Translations under genes and position numbers: made by a program | The notes under the pieces: model-generated | Told to the model about the DNA's origin: nothing | Databases searched by the model: none | What the model saw: only the letters and a program-made list of their open reading frames with translations | Assembly: GCF_016918015.1 (NCBI RefSeq) | Contig: NZ_JAERMK010000009.1 | Coordinates: forward strand, 145,527-209,526 | Direction of reading: 5' to 3' | From: Glycomyces sp. YM15 | GTDB taxonomy: Bacteria > Actinomycetota > Actinomycetes > Mycobacteriales > Micromonosporaceae | DNA length: 64,000 nucleotides | In this document: positions 34,634 to 42,601 of the stretch, piece by piece | Layout of the letters: each line of letters opens with the position of its first letter | Numbering within the stretch: the stretch's first letter is position 1

Positions 34634-35506
34634 TCAGGGGGACTTCGGCATCACCAGGGTGCCGGGGGCGGCCCGGTCGGTGGGGATCGTCTGGCGGCCG
34701 TCGTCGTGGAGGTGGTTGCCTTCGCGGAGCCGGCCGTCGCGGATGGTCACCGCGCGCTGGGCGCGTTCGGCCACTTCGTGGTCGTGGGTGATGATGAGGA
34801 TGGTCAGGCCCTCGGCATGCAATTCGTCCAATGTGGCCATGATGGAGTCGGCGGTCCTGGAGTCGAGGTTGCCGGTGGGCTCGTCGCACAGCAGCAGGCT
34901 CGGCCCGGCCGCGAGGGCGCGGGCGATCGCGACCCGCTGGCGCTCACCGCCCGAGAGGGTCGTCGGCAGCGCGTCGAGCCGGTGGGAGAGGCCGACGAGT
35001 TCGAGCTTCTCGCGCGCGATCTGGCGCCGCTTGCGCTTCGGGACCCCTTGGTAGACCAGGGACATCGCGACGTTCTCGGTCGCGGTGCGGTGCGCCATGA
35101 GGTGGAATGCCTGGAAGATGAACCCGATCTTGTCGGCGCGCAGCTGCGTGCGGTGCGCCTCCTTCATCTTCGACGTGTCGTGCCCGTCGAGCCAGTAGGT
35201 GCCCGCCGTGGGGGCATCCAGCAGCCCGAGCAGGTTGAGGAGCGTCGACTTGCCCGAGCCGGAGGGGCCGACGATCGCGACGTACTCGCCGTCCTCGATC
35301 CGCAGCTCGACCGGCTTCAGCGCCTCCACGGGCGGTGGGCCCGGATAGGTCATGCCCACGCCGTCGAGTTCGATCAGCGCACGGCCGCTCTCGGCGGGCC
35401 CGGCCTCGACGCGCGCGAACACCGCGGTGTCGTCAACGGCGGCAGGGCCGTTCGCGGCACCGCCGCTGACGGTCGGCAGGATCATGGTCGCGTCGTCTTC
35501 GGTCAC
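34634..35506 (-). CDS. lone ABC ATPase, MacB/LolD type
   Basis: 290 residues. After ~45 non-conserved residues come Walker A GPSGSGKS, Q-loop FIFQAFHLM, signature LSGGERQRVAIARAL, Walker B LLLCDEPTGNLDSRTA and the switch His in IITHDHEVAERA. These are the marks of ATPases paired with FtsX/MacB permeases. No permease gene lies on either side: upstream, 63 nt away in the same direction, is the EEP-fold protein; downstream is the ponA2 terminator. The partner permease must be encoded elsewhere. GTG start with GGAG 4-5 nt upstream. Confidence 0.85.
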   Translation of the reverse strand: MTEDDATMILPTVSGGAANGPAAVDDTAVFARVEAGPAESGRALIELDGVGMTYPGPPPVEALKPVELRIEDGEYVAIVGPSGSGKSTLLNLLGLLDAPTAGTYWLDGHDTSKMKEAHRTQLRADKIGFIFQAFHLMAHRTATENVAMSLVYQGVPKRKRRQIAREKLELVGLSHRLDALPTTLSGGERQRVAIARALAAGPSLLLCDEPTGNLDSRTADSIMATLDELHAEGLTILIITHDHEVAERAQRAVTIRDGRLREGNHLHDDGRQTIPTDRAAPGTLVMPKSP

Positions 35507-35569
35507 GTCTCCAAGACGCCCGAACCGTCGCGAGTGGTTGCACGCCGGACCGGTCCGAGTCCGCGAACC

Positions 35570-36508
35570 TCAGTCGAAGGCGAAGTCGGCCATCACCGGG
35601 CGGTGGTCGGAGGCGGTCGCGTCCAGGACGTCCGAGCCGGTGGCCTCGAGGCCCCGGTAGAGGACCTGGTCGATCCGCGCCATCGGCGTGTCGGCGGGCC
35701 AGGTGAACCCGAAGCCCTTCCCGGCGTCGGCCTGCGCCGAATGCAGCTGGTAGGTGATCGGGGCGAGCGCCCGGTCCTGGGAGGTGCCGTTCAGGTCGCC
35801 CGCGAGGACGACGCGGTCGAGCCGCTCGTCGGCGAGCGCTTCGCCGAGGAGCCGCGCGGTCTCGTTGCGCTGGACGGAGGTGAAGCCCTCGGTGTTGACG
35901 CGCACGGAGAGGAGGTGCGCGACGTAGACCGCGACGGGTTCGCCGTCGATCTCGACGGCGGCGCGGAAGGCGCGGGCCCAGCCGAGGTCGAGGTCGACCT
36001 CGTAGGAGTCGACGACGGGGTGGGTGGACCAGAGGGCGACGGTGCCGTAGGAGACCGAGTACTCGTACTGGTCGTCGAGGAGGTCGGCCCAGGCGTAGCG
36101 CTGGTCCTCGGTGAGTTCGACCAGGACGATGACGTCGGGTTCGGCGGCGAGGAGGGTCGCGGCGGTGCCCTCGGTGTCGGTGTTGTTGGCGTTGACGTTG
36201 TGGGCGACGATGCGGAAGTCGCCCTCGCCCCCGTGCTTGTCGGGGATGAGCCCGGCGTACATCTGGAACCAGACGAGGCCGGGGAGCAGGGCGCAGAGGA
36301 TGGCGAGGGGCCTGCGGCGGATGGCGGCGAGGATGAGGAGGAGCGGGACGGCGAGGCCGAACCACGGCAGGAAGGTCTCGATGAGGCTGCCGAGGTTGAA
36401 CCAGCGGTTGGGGATGAACCGGTGGAGGAGCAGGATCGCGGCGAGGAGCAGCGACAGGACGATGAGCGCCCCGCTGAAGATCTTCCCGCCCGTCGATGAT
36501 CGGCTCAC
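35570..36508 (-). CDS. endonuclease/exonuclease/phosphatase (EEP) fold membrane protein
   Basis: 312 residues. Three hydrophobic segments (about 10-30, 40-62, 65-85) precede an EEP domain: FRIVAHNVNANN, AAEPDVIVLVELTEDQ, VYVAHLLSVRVN, RVVLAGDLNGT and the final SDHRPVMADF. The Asn, Glu, Asp-Asn and Asp-His pairs of the Mg2+ active site are all present. The topology places the catalytic domain outside the membrane. Related proteins are phosphodiesterases or phosphatases of unknown substrate. GTG 36508 is chosen with AAAGGCGGG upstream. It is probably co-transcribed with the lone ABC ATPase. Confidence 0.8.
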   Translation of the reverse strand: MSRSSTGGKIFSGALIVLSLLLAAILLLHRFIPNRWFNLGSLIETFLPWFGLAVPLLLILAAIRRRPLAILCALLPGLVWFQMYAGLIPDKHGGEGDFRIVAHNVNANNTDTEGTAATLLAAEPDVIVLVELTEDQRYAWADLLDDQYEYSVSYGTVALWSTHPVVDSYEVDLDLGWARAFRAAVEIDGEPVAVYVAHLLSVRVNTEGFTSVQRNETARLLGEALADERLDRVVLAGDLNGTSQDRALAPITYQLHSAQADAGKGFGFTWPADTPMARIDQVLYRGLEATGSDVLDATASDHRPVMADFAFD

Positions 36509-36679
36509 CCGCTGCCCGCCTTTCTCAGTGTGAGCGGCGCCGCTGCGCCTTGCGCGCCGCCGGCGGCGGCGCGGTCCCGACAGGTTAGCCGCCCGAAGCG
36601 AACAGCGGCGAATGCGGCCCGTGACGGCGCCCCGGGCCGGCGGCAACCGAGCGTACCGGCGGGTGGGCCGCGACCCGGA

Positions 36680-36685
36680 TAGGAT
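36680..36685 (+). promoter_or_regulatory. leaderless -10 box (TAGGAT)
   Basis: TAGGAT ends 7 nt before the ATG at 36693, excluding upstream in-frame starts such as 36612. Confidence 0.6.
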
Positions 36686-36692
36686 TCGCGCC

Positions 36693-37385
36693 ATGGCGTC
36701 CCTCCCCTATCTCGAGCTGCTGCGTGCGGAGTCCGCGGCGTTCAGCGCCTGCCTCGACGGCGATCTAGCTGTGCCCGTTCCCCATTGCGGGGACTGGCGG
36801 TTGCGCGACCTCGCCGGGCATCTGGGCCGTGACAACCGCTGGGTGATCGCCGCGGTGACCGAGCGGCGCGGCGACTTCGAGGCGCCGCCCGCGCCGGCGT
36901 CGGACGCGGCGATCCGGGCTTGGTTCGACGCCTCGGCGGAGAATCTGCTGGCCGTCCTGGACACGGACCCCGAGCAGGAGGCGTGGACGCTCCATCCGCC
37001 GCGCACCGTCGGTTTCTGGCATCGGCGGCGCGCCCAGGAGACGCTGATCCACCGGTGGGACGCGCAGCACGCGCTGGGGCGGGCGCTGCCCTTCGACCCG
37101 GCGCTCGCGGAGGACGGCGTGGCGGAGGTCTTCGACACGATGGCGCCGCGCCAGGTCGGGCTGGGTCGGGCCGTGCCGCCTCGGCATGCGCTGCGGGTGC
37201 GCGCCACCGACACCGGCGGGTCTTGGACGTACGGTCCGGGCGAGCCCGCCGCCGAGGTCTCGGGGACGGCCGAGCGGCTGCTCCTCGTGCTCTGGGGCAG
37301 GGTGTCCGCCGATGACGCGTCGATCACCTGGTCGGGCGACCGCGCGGCGGGCGACGAGGTCCTCGCCGGCGCGTTGACGCCGTAG
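36693..37385 (+). CDS. maleylpyruvate-isomerase-fold (DinB-like) protein
   Basis: 230 residues. The N-terminal four-helix DinB/mycothiol-dependent isomerase fold shows in VPHCGDWRLRDLAGHLGRDNRWV and RRRAQETLIHRWDAQHALG, with His residues at the three positions that bind zinc (HLG, HR in LIHRWD). The C-terminal part (LRVRATDTGGSWTYG, ERLLLVLWGRVSADD) is the SCP2-like lobe of the TIGR03083 family. Members use mycothiol or act as metal-dependent transferases; the actual substrate is unknown. It is monocistronic. Confidence 0.8.
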   Translation: MASLPYLELLRAESAAFSACLDGDLAVPVPHCGDWRLRDLAGHLGRDNRWVIAAVTERRGDFEAPPAPASDAAIRAWFDASAENLLAVLDTDPEQEAWTLHPPRTVGFWHRRRAQETLIHRWDAQHALGRALPFDPALAEDGVAEVFDTMAPRQVGLGRAVPPRHALRVRATDTGGSWTYGPGEPAAEVSGTAERLLLVLWGRVSADDASITWSGDRAAGDEVLAGALTP

Positions 37386-37429
37386 GGCGCGACCTTGATG
37401 AGGCGCTGCTCGAGCCCTGCAATCACGAC

Positions 37430-37462
37430 ATGCCGGGGCTCCCGATTCGGGAGGCCCGGCAT
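37430..37462. terminator. hairpin resembling the tRNA-Ser terminator
   Basis: The 16-nt arms 37430-37445/37447-37462 pair except for one G-G mismatch. Its sequence and its position just before a tRNA-Ser 3' fragment copy the 39068-39105 hairpin beside the intact tRNA-Ser. Confidence 0.65.
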
Positions 37463-37471
37463 TCCCGACGT

Positions 37472-37497
37472 TGGCGGTGGCGGAGGGACTCGAACCC
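37472..37497 (-). pseudogene. 3' fragment of tRNA-Ser
   Basis: Read on the minus strand, these 26 nt give GGGTTCGAG..., then the exact 3' acceptor strand CGCCACC, G and CCA of the intact tRNA-Ser(CGA) at 39115-39205. T-stem pairing is lost beyond three pairs, and no 5' half, D-arm or anticodon arm follows. This is the sort of remnant left when an element integrates at a tRNA 3' end. Confidence 0.6.
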
Positions 37498-37563
37498 GAT
37501 GCCGCCGAGACCCCGGCTCATGCGCCGAGTCGACGGGCGACGCCGGCGACGCGCGGGAAGAGG

Positions 37564-38814
37564 TCACAGCCGGAAGATGATCAAGGCGATGTCGTCGCGT
37601 GCGCCGCCCGCGACCACGAGGTTGGAAAGCAGCGCGTCGGCCATGCGTTCGGGGCTGTGGGCGCCGTGGCGACCCAGCGTCGCGACGAGGCGGGCGAGAC
37701 CCTCGTCGATGTCCTCCCCGCGCCGCTCGATCAGTCCGTCGGTATAGAGCACGAGGGTGTCTCCGGGGGTGTAGACATGCCCGGCCTGCGAGCGGGGGAC
37801 GTGGCGGGGGCGCGTGCCCAGCGGCGGGTCGACGATCTGGTTCAGCAGCTCGCATTCGCCGTTCGCGCGCACCAGAACCGGTGGCGGGTGCCCCGCGTTG
37901 CTGTAGGTGATCACCCGGCTGTCGGGATCCACCATCGCATTGGCGGCCGTGGTGTTCACGGCCCCCTCCAGCGAGCGGGCGTAGAGGCCCAGGACCTCCA
38001 GGGCTTGGGCGGGGCGCTCCGAGGTGCGGATGGCGGCGTTCAGCGCGCTGCGCATCATGCCCATGACCGCGGCCGCCTCCAAGCCGTGGCCGACGACGTC
38101 GCCGATCGTCAGCACGACGCGGTCCCCCGGCAGGTCGATGAAGTCGTACCAGTCCCCGCACACGTTCAGGGTTTCGACGGCGGGCAGGTAGCGCACCGCG
38201 ACGCCGTCGTGGTGCTGGAGGTCCGGCGTCATCAGCATGGTCTTCTGCAAGGTGACGGCCACTTCGTGCTCGCGATCGTGGGCCGAACGCAGTCCCTGGT
38301 TGAGGAGTTGCAGCTCGCGGGCCCGCGTGTACAGCTCGGCCCCCAAGCCGTCCCCCTCGATCGACGTTCTCGCCGGCGGCCGGTCGCCGGAGGAGAGGGC
38401 ATTGACGAGCGGGGTCACGTCGTCCATCCGAATGAGGATGCTCTTGAGTGCGCGGTCCGGACCCAGGATCGGCGTGTTGGTCGGCAACCACCAGCGCTCC
38501 TCGTGCACGCCGGGCCGACCCGTGATGGCGATGTCGTACTTCTGCAGGGCCATCGTGTCCGGCTCCCGCGACTCGATGACCCTCTGCAGCGAGGCGCTCA
38601 GATTCCGCACCCCGTCAGATTCCTGATCGGCCGGGTTCCCCGGGAAGGCGTCGAAGAGGTGCCGCCCGAGCAGATCCTCGCGGGTGCGACCGGTGGCTTT
38701 GCGATAGGCATGGTTGACCTCCACGATCACCAGATCCGGGTCGAGCACCACGGACGGGCTCGGCGTCAGCTCGAAGAACGCCGCATAATCCAGGTCCGCG
38801 ATGCCGTGTGCCAC
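37564..38814 (-). CDS. PAS domain - SpoIIE-type PP2C phosphatase
   Basis: 416 residues. A PAS domain at about 10-120 (FFELTPSPSVVLDPDLVIVEVN, YRKATGRTREDLLGRHLF) is joined by a coiled linker (ARELQLLNQGLRSAHDREHEVA) to a PP2C/SpoIIE phosphatase: CGDWYDF, VVLTIGDVVGHGLEAAAVMG, LVLYTDGLIERRGEDID and RDDIALIIF, with the metal-binding aspartates intact. Such proteins dephosphorylate anti-sigma-factor antagonists in stress or envelope pathways. No anti-sigma or STAS gene is adjacent. It lies between the tRNA-Ser fragment and the intact tRNA-Ser, so it may be cargo of a former mobile element. GTG start. Confidence 0.85.
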   Translation of the reverse strand: MAHGIADLDYAAFFELTPSPSVVLDPDLVIVEVNHAYRKATGRTREDLLGRHLFDAFPGNPADQESDGVRNLSASLQRVIESREPDTMALQKYDIAITGRPGVHEERWWLPTNTPILGPDRALKSILIRMDDVTPLVNALSSGDRPPARTSIEGDGLGAELYTRARELQLLNQGLRSAHDREHEVAVTLQKTMLMTPDLQHHDGVAVRYLPAVETLNVCGDWYDFIDLPGDRVVLTIGDVVGHGLEAAAVMGMMRSALNAAIRTSERPAQALEVLGLYARSLEGAVNTTAANAMVDPDSRVITYSNAGHPPPVLVRANGECELLNQIVDPPLGTRPRHVPRSQAGHVYTPGDTLVLYTDGLIERRGEDIDEGLARLVATLGRHGAHSPERMADALLSNLVVAGGARDDIALIIFRL

Positions 38815-38849
38815 AGTGCCCCACTCGTCCTACCCGTGAACTAGAACCC

Positions 38850-39063
38850 CATTGGCCACGCTACCTGCAGCTCTGGGGAAATGCTCGATTGCGCGAGAGC
38901 GGAGACGGCGACAGTCTCCGCACGCACGTCGTAGACCCGATCCGCCAGGACATCGCCAAGCGTGTCGGGGAGGCGTTCTGGAAGGCCGCCGAGGAGGACG
39001 GCGGTCAGAAGGGCGATGCCGCCGCTGGACAGGGCCCTGTTGAGACCCTTGATGAGACCCTGA
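38850..39063 (+). pseudogene. possible C-terminal remnant of a tyrosine integrase
   Basis: One frame reads LRTHVVDPIRQDIAKRVG EAFWKAAEEDG (38916-39000), close in character to the tail that follows the catalytic tyrosine in actinobacterial tyrosine recombinases (pattern THV-x(3,4)-R-x-A-x-RVG-EAFW). It has no start of its own, the catalytic core is missing, and the frame runs on into the tRNA gene with no stop. Its place next to a tRNA-Ser 3' end supports the idea. The identification rests on pattern memory only; it could be another decayed gene. Confidence 0.35.
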
Positions 39064-39067
39064 AACG

Positions 39068-39105
39068 CGAACGCCGGGCCTCCCGATCGGGAGGCCCGGC
39101 GTTCG
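39068..39105. terminator. 38-bp perfect palindrome, terminator of tRNA-Ser
   Basis: The arms 39068-39086 and 39087-39105 are exact reverse complements. It lies 9 nt past the 3' end of tRNA-Ser (minus strand). Confidence 0.75.
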
Positions 39106-39114
39106 TACTGCTTA

Positions 39115-39205
39115 TGGCGGTGGCGGTGGGATTTGAACCCACGGTTGAGGGTTACCCAACACTCGCTTTCGAGGCGAGCTCCTTCGGCCGCTCGGACACG
39201 CCACC
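39115..39205 (-). tRNA. tRNA-Ser (CGA)
   Basis: 91 nt with a 7-bp acceptor stem (GGTGGCG/CGCCACC), a long variable arm and an anticodon loop CTCGAAA giving CGA. CCA is encoded at 39115-39117. The T-arm is GTGGGTTCAAATCCCAC. Confidence 0.95.
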
Positions 39206-39312
39206 GCGGAGAACACTACCGGACTGCGGCGGCCCGTGCAGAACCGGGCTCGGCGATCCAGCTCACAGCCGGTCCTCGCAAATTCATGGGATGTTTATGA
39301 GAAGCTGGCGTC

Positions 39313-40020
39313 ATGACTGCACACATCTCCGCCAAGCCGGGCGACATCGCCGAGAGCGTCCTCCTGCCCGGGGACCCGCTGCGCGCGAAGTGGATCGCCG
39401 AGAACTTCCTCACGGACGCGACCCGCTACACCGAGGTCCGGAACATGTTCGGCTACACCGGCACGTACAACGGGAAGCGGGTGTCCGTGCAGGGCACCGG
39501 GATGGGCCAGCCGTCCGCGTCGATCTACACGCACGAGCTGCTGGACGTCTACGGCGTCAAGACGGTGGTCCGGGTCGGCTCGGCGGGCGCGATCCACAAC
39601 GGGATCGAGCTGCGCGACGTGGTGGCGGGGATCGGCGCGTCCACGAACTCCTCGATGAACCGCATCCGCTTCAACGGCGTCGTCGACTACGCGCCGGTCG
39701 CCGACTTCGGCCTGCTCCGCGCCTCCGTGGACGCGGCGGCCGCGCGCGGGATCAACCTGCACGTCGGCCAGCTGTACTCCTCCGACACGTTCTACACCGA
39801 CGCGCCCGACGTCGAGGCCAAGCTCGCCGACTACGGCATCCTCGCCATCGAGATGGAGGCCGCGGCGATCTACACGCTCGCCGCGAAGTTCCAGGCGCGC
39901 GCGCTCGCGCTGTGCACGATCTCCGACCACATCCTGAACGGCACCGAGCTGCCCGCGGCCGACCGTCAGGAGTCGTTCTCCGAAATGGTCGAGATCGCCT
40001 TGGACGCGGTCACCGCCTAG
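39313..40020 (+). CDS. deoD: purine nucleoside phosphorylase, DeoD type
   Basis: 235 residues, the length of hexameric DeoD. The phosphate site is GDPLRAKWIA and RVGSAGAI; the purine/ribose site holds EMEAAAIYTLAAKF and ISDHILNGTE, where Asp in SDH marks a 6-aminopurine- as well as 6-oxopurine-using enzyme. It cleaves purine (deoxy)nucleosides with phosphate for salvage. The start MTAHISAKPGDIAESVLLPGD fits the family. It is monocistronic; a 24-bp palindromic terminator follows. Confidence 0.93.
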   Translation: MTAHISAKPGDIAESVLLPGDPLRAKWIAENFLTDATRYTEVRNMFGYTGTYNGKRVSVQGTGMGQPSASIYTHELLDVYGVKTVVRVGSAGAIHNGIELRDVVAGIGASTNSSMNRIRFNGVVDYAPVADFGLLRASVDAAAARGINLHVGQLYSSDTFYTDAPDVEAKLADYGILAIEMEAAAIYTLAAKFQARALALCTISDHILNGTELPAADRQESFSEMVEIALDAVTA

Positions 40021-40033
40021 GACTTCGATGAGC

Positions 40034-40060
40034 GGCCCGGCTCGCGCGAGCCGGGCCTTT
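40034..40060. terminator. 24-bp palindromic terminator with T-run
   Basis: The arms 40034-40045 and 40046-40057 are exact reverse complements, followed by TTT. It separates convergent deoD and acyltransferase genes. Confidence 0.8.
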
Positions 40061-40063
40061 CGC

Positions 40064-42190
40064 CTATCCGGCGGCGGGATCCGCGAGGACGGCGGCGAGC
40101 TCGGCCTCCAAGTAGGGGCCGAGGGTCGCGGCGTAGGTGTTGGTGAGGTGGGCGTCGTCGCGGTAGACGAGGACGTTCCCGACCACGGGCGGGCAGGCCC
40201 GCGGCCCGCAGATGTAGTCGGTGAGGTCGACCTTGTGGACGCCCGGAGGGACCTCCAGGGCCTCGAACGCGCCCTCGTCGTAATAGGAGGCCCGGTCCAC
40301 GGTGCACTCGCTCGCGCTGCGGCCGTTGAGGTCCACGCAGAGCGGGATGTCGAAGCGGGGGCTCGGGGTGTCGCGCAGGGCCACGACCGCAGCGCCGGTG
40401 GCGACGAGCTGCCCGTAGCGGTCGGTGTAGTCGGGGAAGGTCTCGTACGCCTCGTAGCCGACCCGGGAGCCGTAGGTGAGGACCAGGTCGGGGGCGATCC
40501 GGTCGATCTCGGCGACGACGGCGTCGTTCCACGCCGCGCACGACCGGTAGCGCTCCTCCCCCAGGGCCTCCTGGCCGGTCTCGATGATGCAGGCGTTCTT
40601 GGTGTACGCGATGACGTGCCAGTCCCGGGCCTCGGCGGCGTCGAGGACGGCCGGGAGCCACTGCCAGATCTTGGAGCCGCCGTACATGACGACCGTGGCG
40701 GCGGCGTCTTCCGCTTCCCGACCGCCTTGCACGAGTTCGACTCCGGCGCTCTGCACCAGTTCGCCTCCGGCGAAGTCGCAGCGGATCGGTTCGTAGCCTT
40801 CCATGGTCTGGTTGCAGCGGCCCGAGAGCGCCGGGTCGTAGTCCTCGGCGGCGTCCAGTGTGGAGGGGGCGAAGGCGGCTTCGGGGACGGTGAGGCCTTC
40901 GGCGAGGGCGGCCGCGCCCGGGTACCGGCCGGTGTCGGCGGCCGCCTCGGCGAGGCGGTCACGTTCGAACGAGATGTACCAGGTCAGGGCCGCATGGGCG
41001 GCGAGGACGAGAGCGAGGCACGCCGCGCCGAGCGCGAACGCGCCGCGGATCGTCCGCTGGCCGAATCCCGTTGCGGGGAGCCGCTGTTCGAGCCCCCAGT
41101 GCGTGGCCCAGGCGAGGAGGGTCGCGGCGGCGAGGACGCCGAGTCCGCCGAGGACCGTCGCGGTGTCGCGGCCGGTGGCGGTGAGGTAGCAGATGAGGAT
41201 CGGCCAGTGCCACAGGTAGAGGGTGTACGAGAGGTCGCCGAGCCACTGCACCGGTCGCGTGTTCAGCAGCCGGCCCGCGCCGCCGCCGGGGCTGAGGGAG
41301 GCCGCGACGACGACCGCGCAGGCGCCGCCGACCGGCCAGAGCGCGGCCAGACCCGGGAACTCGGTGCTCTCGAGGAAGAACCCGGCGCCGAGGAGGACCG
41401 CGACGCCCGCCCAGCCGAGCATGGCGGCCGTCCATTTGGCTTGCGGCGCATCGGGTTCCGCGAAGGCGGTGCGCAGGCGCGGGAGCGCGACCGCGAGGAG
41501 TCCGCCCGTGGCGAACTGCCAGAGGCGGGCGCGGAGGTCGAAGTACGCGAAGGCCTGGTTCGCGTCGGTCTCCCACAGCGCGAACGCGAACGAGGCGGCG
41601 AAGACGAGCGCGAGCGCGGCGGCGAGGACGCGGCGGCGGCTCCAGCGGGTGCGGGCGGCGAGCCCGGCGCTGGCGGCGATGAGGACCGGCCACAGCACGT
41701 AGAACTGGGCTTGGACGCCCATGGACCAGTAGTGCTGGACGATGCTCGCGCCGTTGTTGGAGGAGAGGTAGTCGACGGAGTGGACGGCGAGGTTCCAGTT
41801 GCCGTAGTAGAGCGCGGAGGCGAGGATGTCGCCGAGCTGCTGGTTCCAGGTGGCGCGCGGGAGCCAGAGGACGGTGAGGAGCACGGCGGCCGCGGCGACG
41901 ACGAGCGCGGGCGGGAAGATGCGGCGCACGATGCGGGCGGCGAAGGCGAGGGGGCGTACGGAGCCGGTGCGTTCGAGCGAGCGGAGCAGGCTCGCGGTGA
42001 TGAAGAAGCCGGAGAGCAGGAGGAACACGTCGACGCCGCCCGAGACGCGGTCGAACCAGATGTGGTAGACGGCGATCACGACGATGGCGAGGCCGCGGAG
42101 GCCGTCGATCTCGTGCAGGCGCGGCGGCCGCGCGGGAGCGGGGGGCGGGGCGGCGCCGGTCGGGGCGCTGGTGCTCGCGGGGCTGGTCAT
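40064..42190 (-). CDS. OafA-like acyltransferase with SGNH domain
   Basis: 708 residues. The N-terminal ~390 form a ten-helix acyltransferase-3 domain: EIDGLRGLAIVVIAVYHI with the conserved His, DVFLLLSGFFIT, and WSMGVQAQFYVLWP. A further helix leads to an extracytoplasmic SGNH-like domain whose end keeps DDAHLT (the Asp-x-x-His pair) and TYGSRVGYEA. The block I Ser sits in YGGSKIWQWLP, where GDS is the rule, so the Asp before Ser is Gly. Such proteins O-acetylate cell-wall or secreted glycans. ATG 42190 with GGAG 4-5 nt upstream is preferred over 42223. Confidence 0.85.
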   Translation of the reverse strand: MTSPASTSAPTGAAPPPAPARPPRLHEIDGLRGLAIVVIAVYHIWFDRVSGGVDVFLLLSGFFITASLLRSLERTGSVRPLAFAARIVRRIFPPALVVAAAAVLLTVLWLPRATWNQQLGDILASALYYGNWNLAVHSVDYLSSNNGASIVQHYWSMGVQAQFYVLWPVLIAASAGLAARTRWSRRRVLAAALALVFAASFAFALWETDANQAFAYFDLRARLWQFATGGLLAVALPRLRTAFAEPDAPQAKWTAAMLGWAGVAVLLGAGFFLESTEFPGLAALWPVGGACAVVVAASLSPGGGAGRLLNTRPVQWLGDLSYTLYLWHWPILICYLTATGRDTATVLGGLGVLAAATLLAWATHWGLEQRLPATGFGQRTIRGAFALGAACLALVLAAHAALTWYISFERDRLAEAAADTGRYPGAAALAEGLTVPEAAFAPSTLDAAEDYDPALSGRCNQTMEGYEPIRCDFAGGELVQSAGVELVQGGREAEDAAATVVMYGGSKIWQWLPAVLDAAEARDWHVIAYTKNACIIETGQEALGEERYRSCAAWNDAVVAEIDRIAPDLVLTYGSRVGYEAYETFPDYTDRYGQLVATGAAVVALRDTPSPRFDIPLCVDLNGRSASECTVDRASYYDEGAFEALEVPPGVHKVDLTDYICGPRACPPVVGNVLVYRDDAHLTNTYAATLGPYLEAELAAVLADPAAG

Positions 42191-42520
42191 CGGACTCCGG
42201 GAGAGGCGGCGTGCTGGGGGCACGATCTGGCGGCTCGGTGCGGTGGTCCTCCGAGGGTAGCCGCGGCGGGTCGCGGGACGGCTCGGGGCGGCCGGAGCGG
42301 ACCGGACTGGACCGGGTCGGGCGGGGCGCGTCAGGCGGGGTCTCGTGGGGCGGTGTCGCGGCCGGTGGCGGCCCGCGGATGCGGCGCGCCTCGGCGGTTC
42401 TTCGCAAATCGGGCGTTCGCGGGCGCCCCTGGATCGATGATGCCCTACGGGTACGACAGCCGCGCGGCGGCAGGGGCGAACCCGCCGGTGATCAACTGAA
42501 TTACCCGTGCGGCGAATGCG

Positions 42521-42549
42521 TTGACACGCGAGGATTCGCGGGACACAAT
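42521..42549 (+). promoter_or_regulatory. promoter TTGACA-17-CACAAT of the accD-fadE operon
   Basis: A consensus -35 (42521-42526) and a good -10 (42544-42549) lie 17 nt apart, about 50 nt before the GTG at 42602. Confidence 0.7.
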
Positions 42550-42556
42550 ATGCTTG

Positions 42557-42574
42557 CCTTAACGATCGTTAAGG
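42557..42574 (+). promoter_or_regulatory. 18-bp perfect palindrome operator (TetR-like)
   Basis: CCTTAACGATCGTTAAGG is an exact palindrome just downstream of the -10 box, where a bound repressor would cover the transcription start. TetR-family regulators commonly control such acyl-CoA operons, but none is encoded nearby. Confidence 0.65.
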
Positions 42575-42601
42575 GACCGACATCGGCGAGGAGGCCGTGC
42601 C

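Larger units (their letters stand above)
42191..42601. other. intergenic region, 411 nt, with accD control region
   Basis: It separates the divergent acyltransferase and accD genes. The left 230 nt are very G-rich (tandem CGGACC/GGAC-like words, 42285-42330) with no coding character. The right 100 nt are AT-richer and hold the accD promoter and operator. No gene was seen. Confidence 0.5.

Noticed and set aside
37472..37560. A second, functional tRNA-Ser
   Set aside because: Only the 3' acceptor strand and part of the T-arm are present; no 5' acceptor, D-arm or anticodon arm can be folded.
40028..42499. 823-codon plus-strand frame opposite the acyltransferase gene
   Set aside because: Glu/Gly/Arg-rich with no motif; the acyltransferase on the minus strand has all family motifs.
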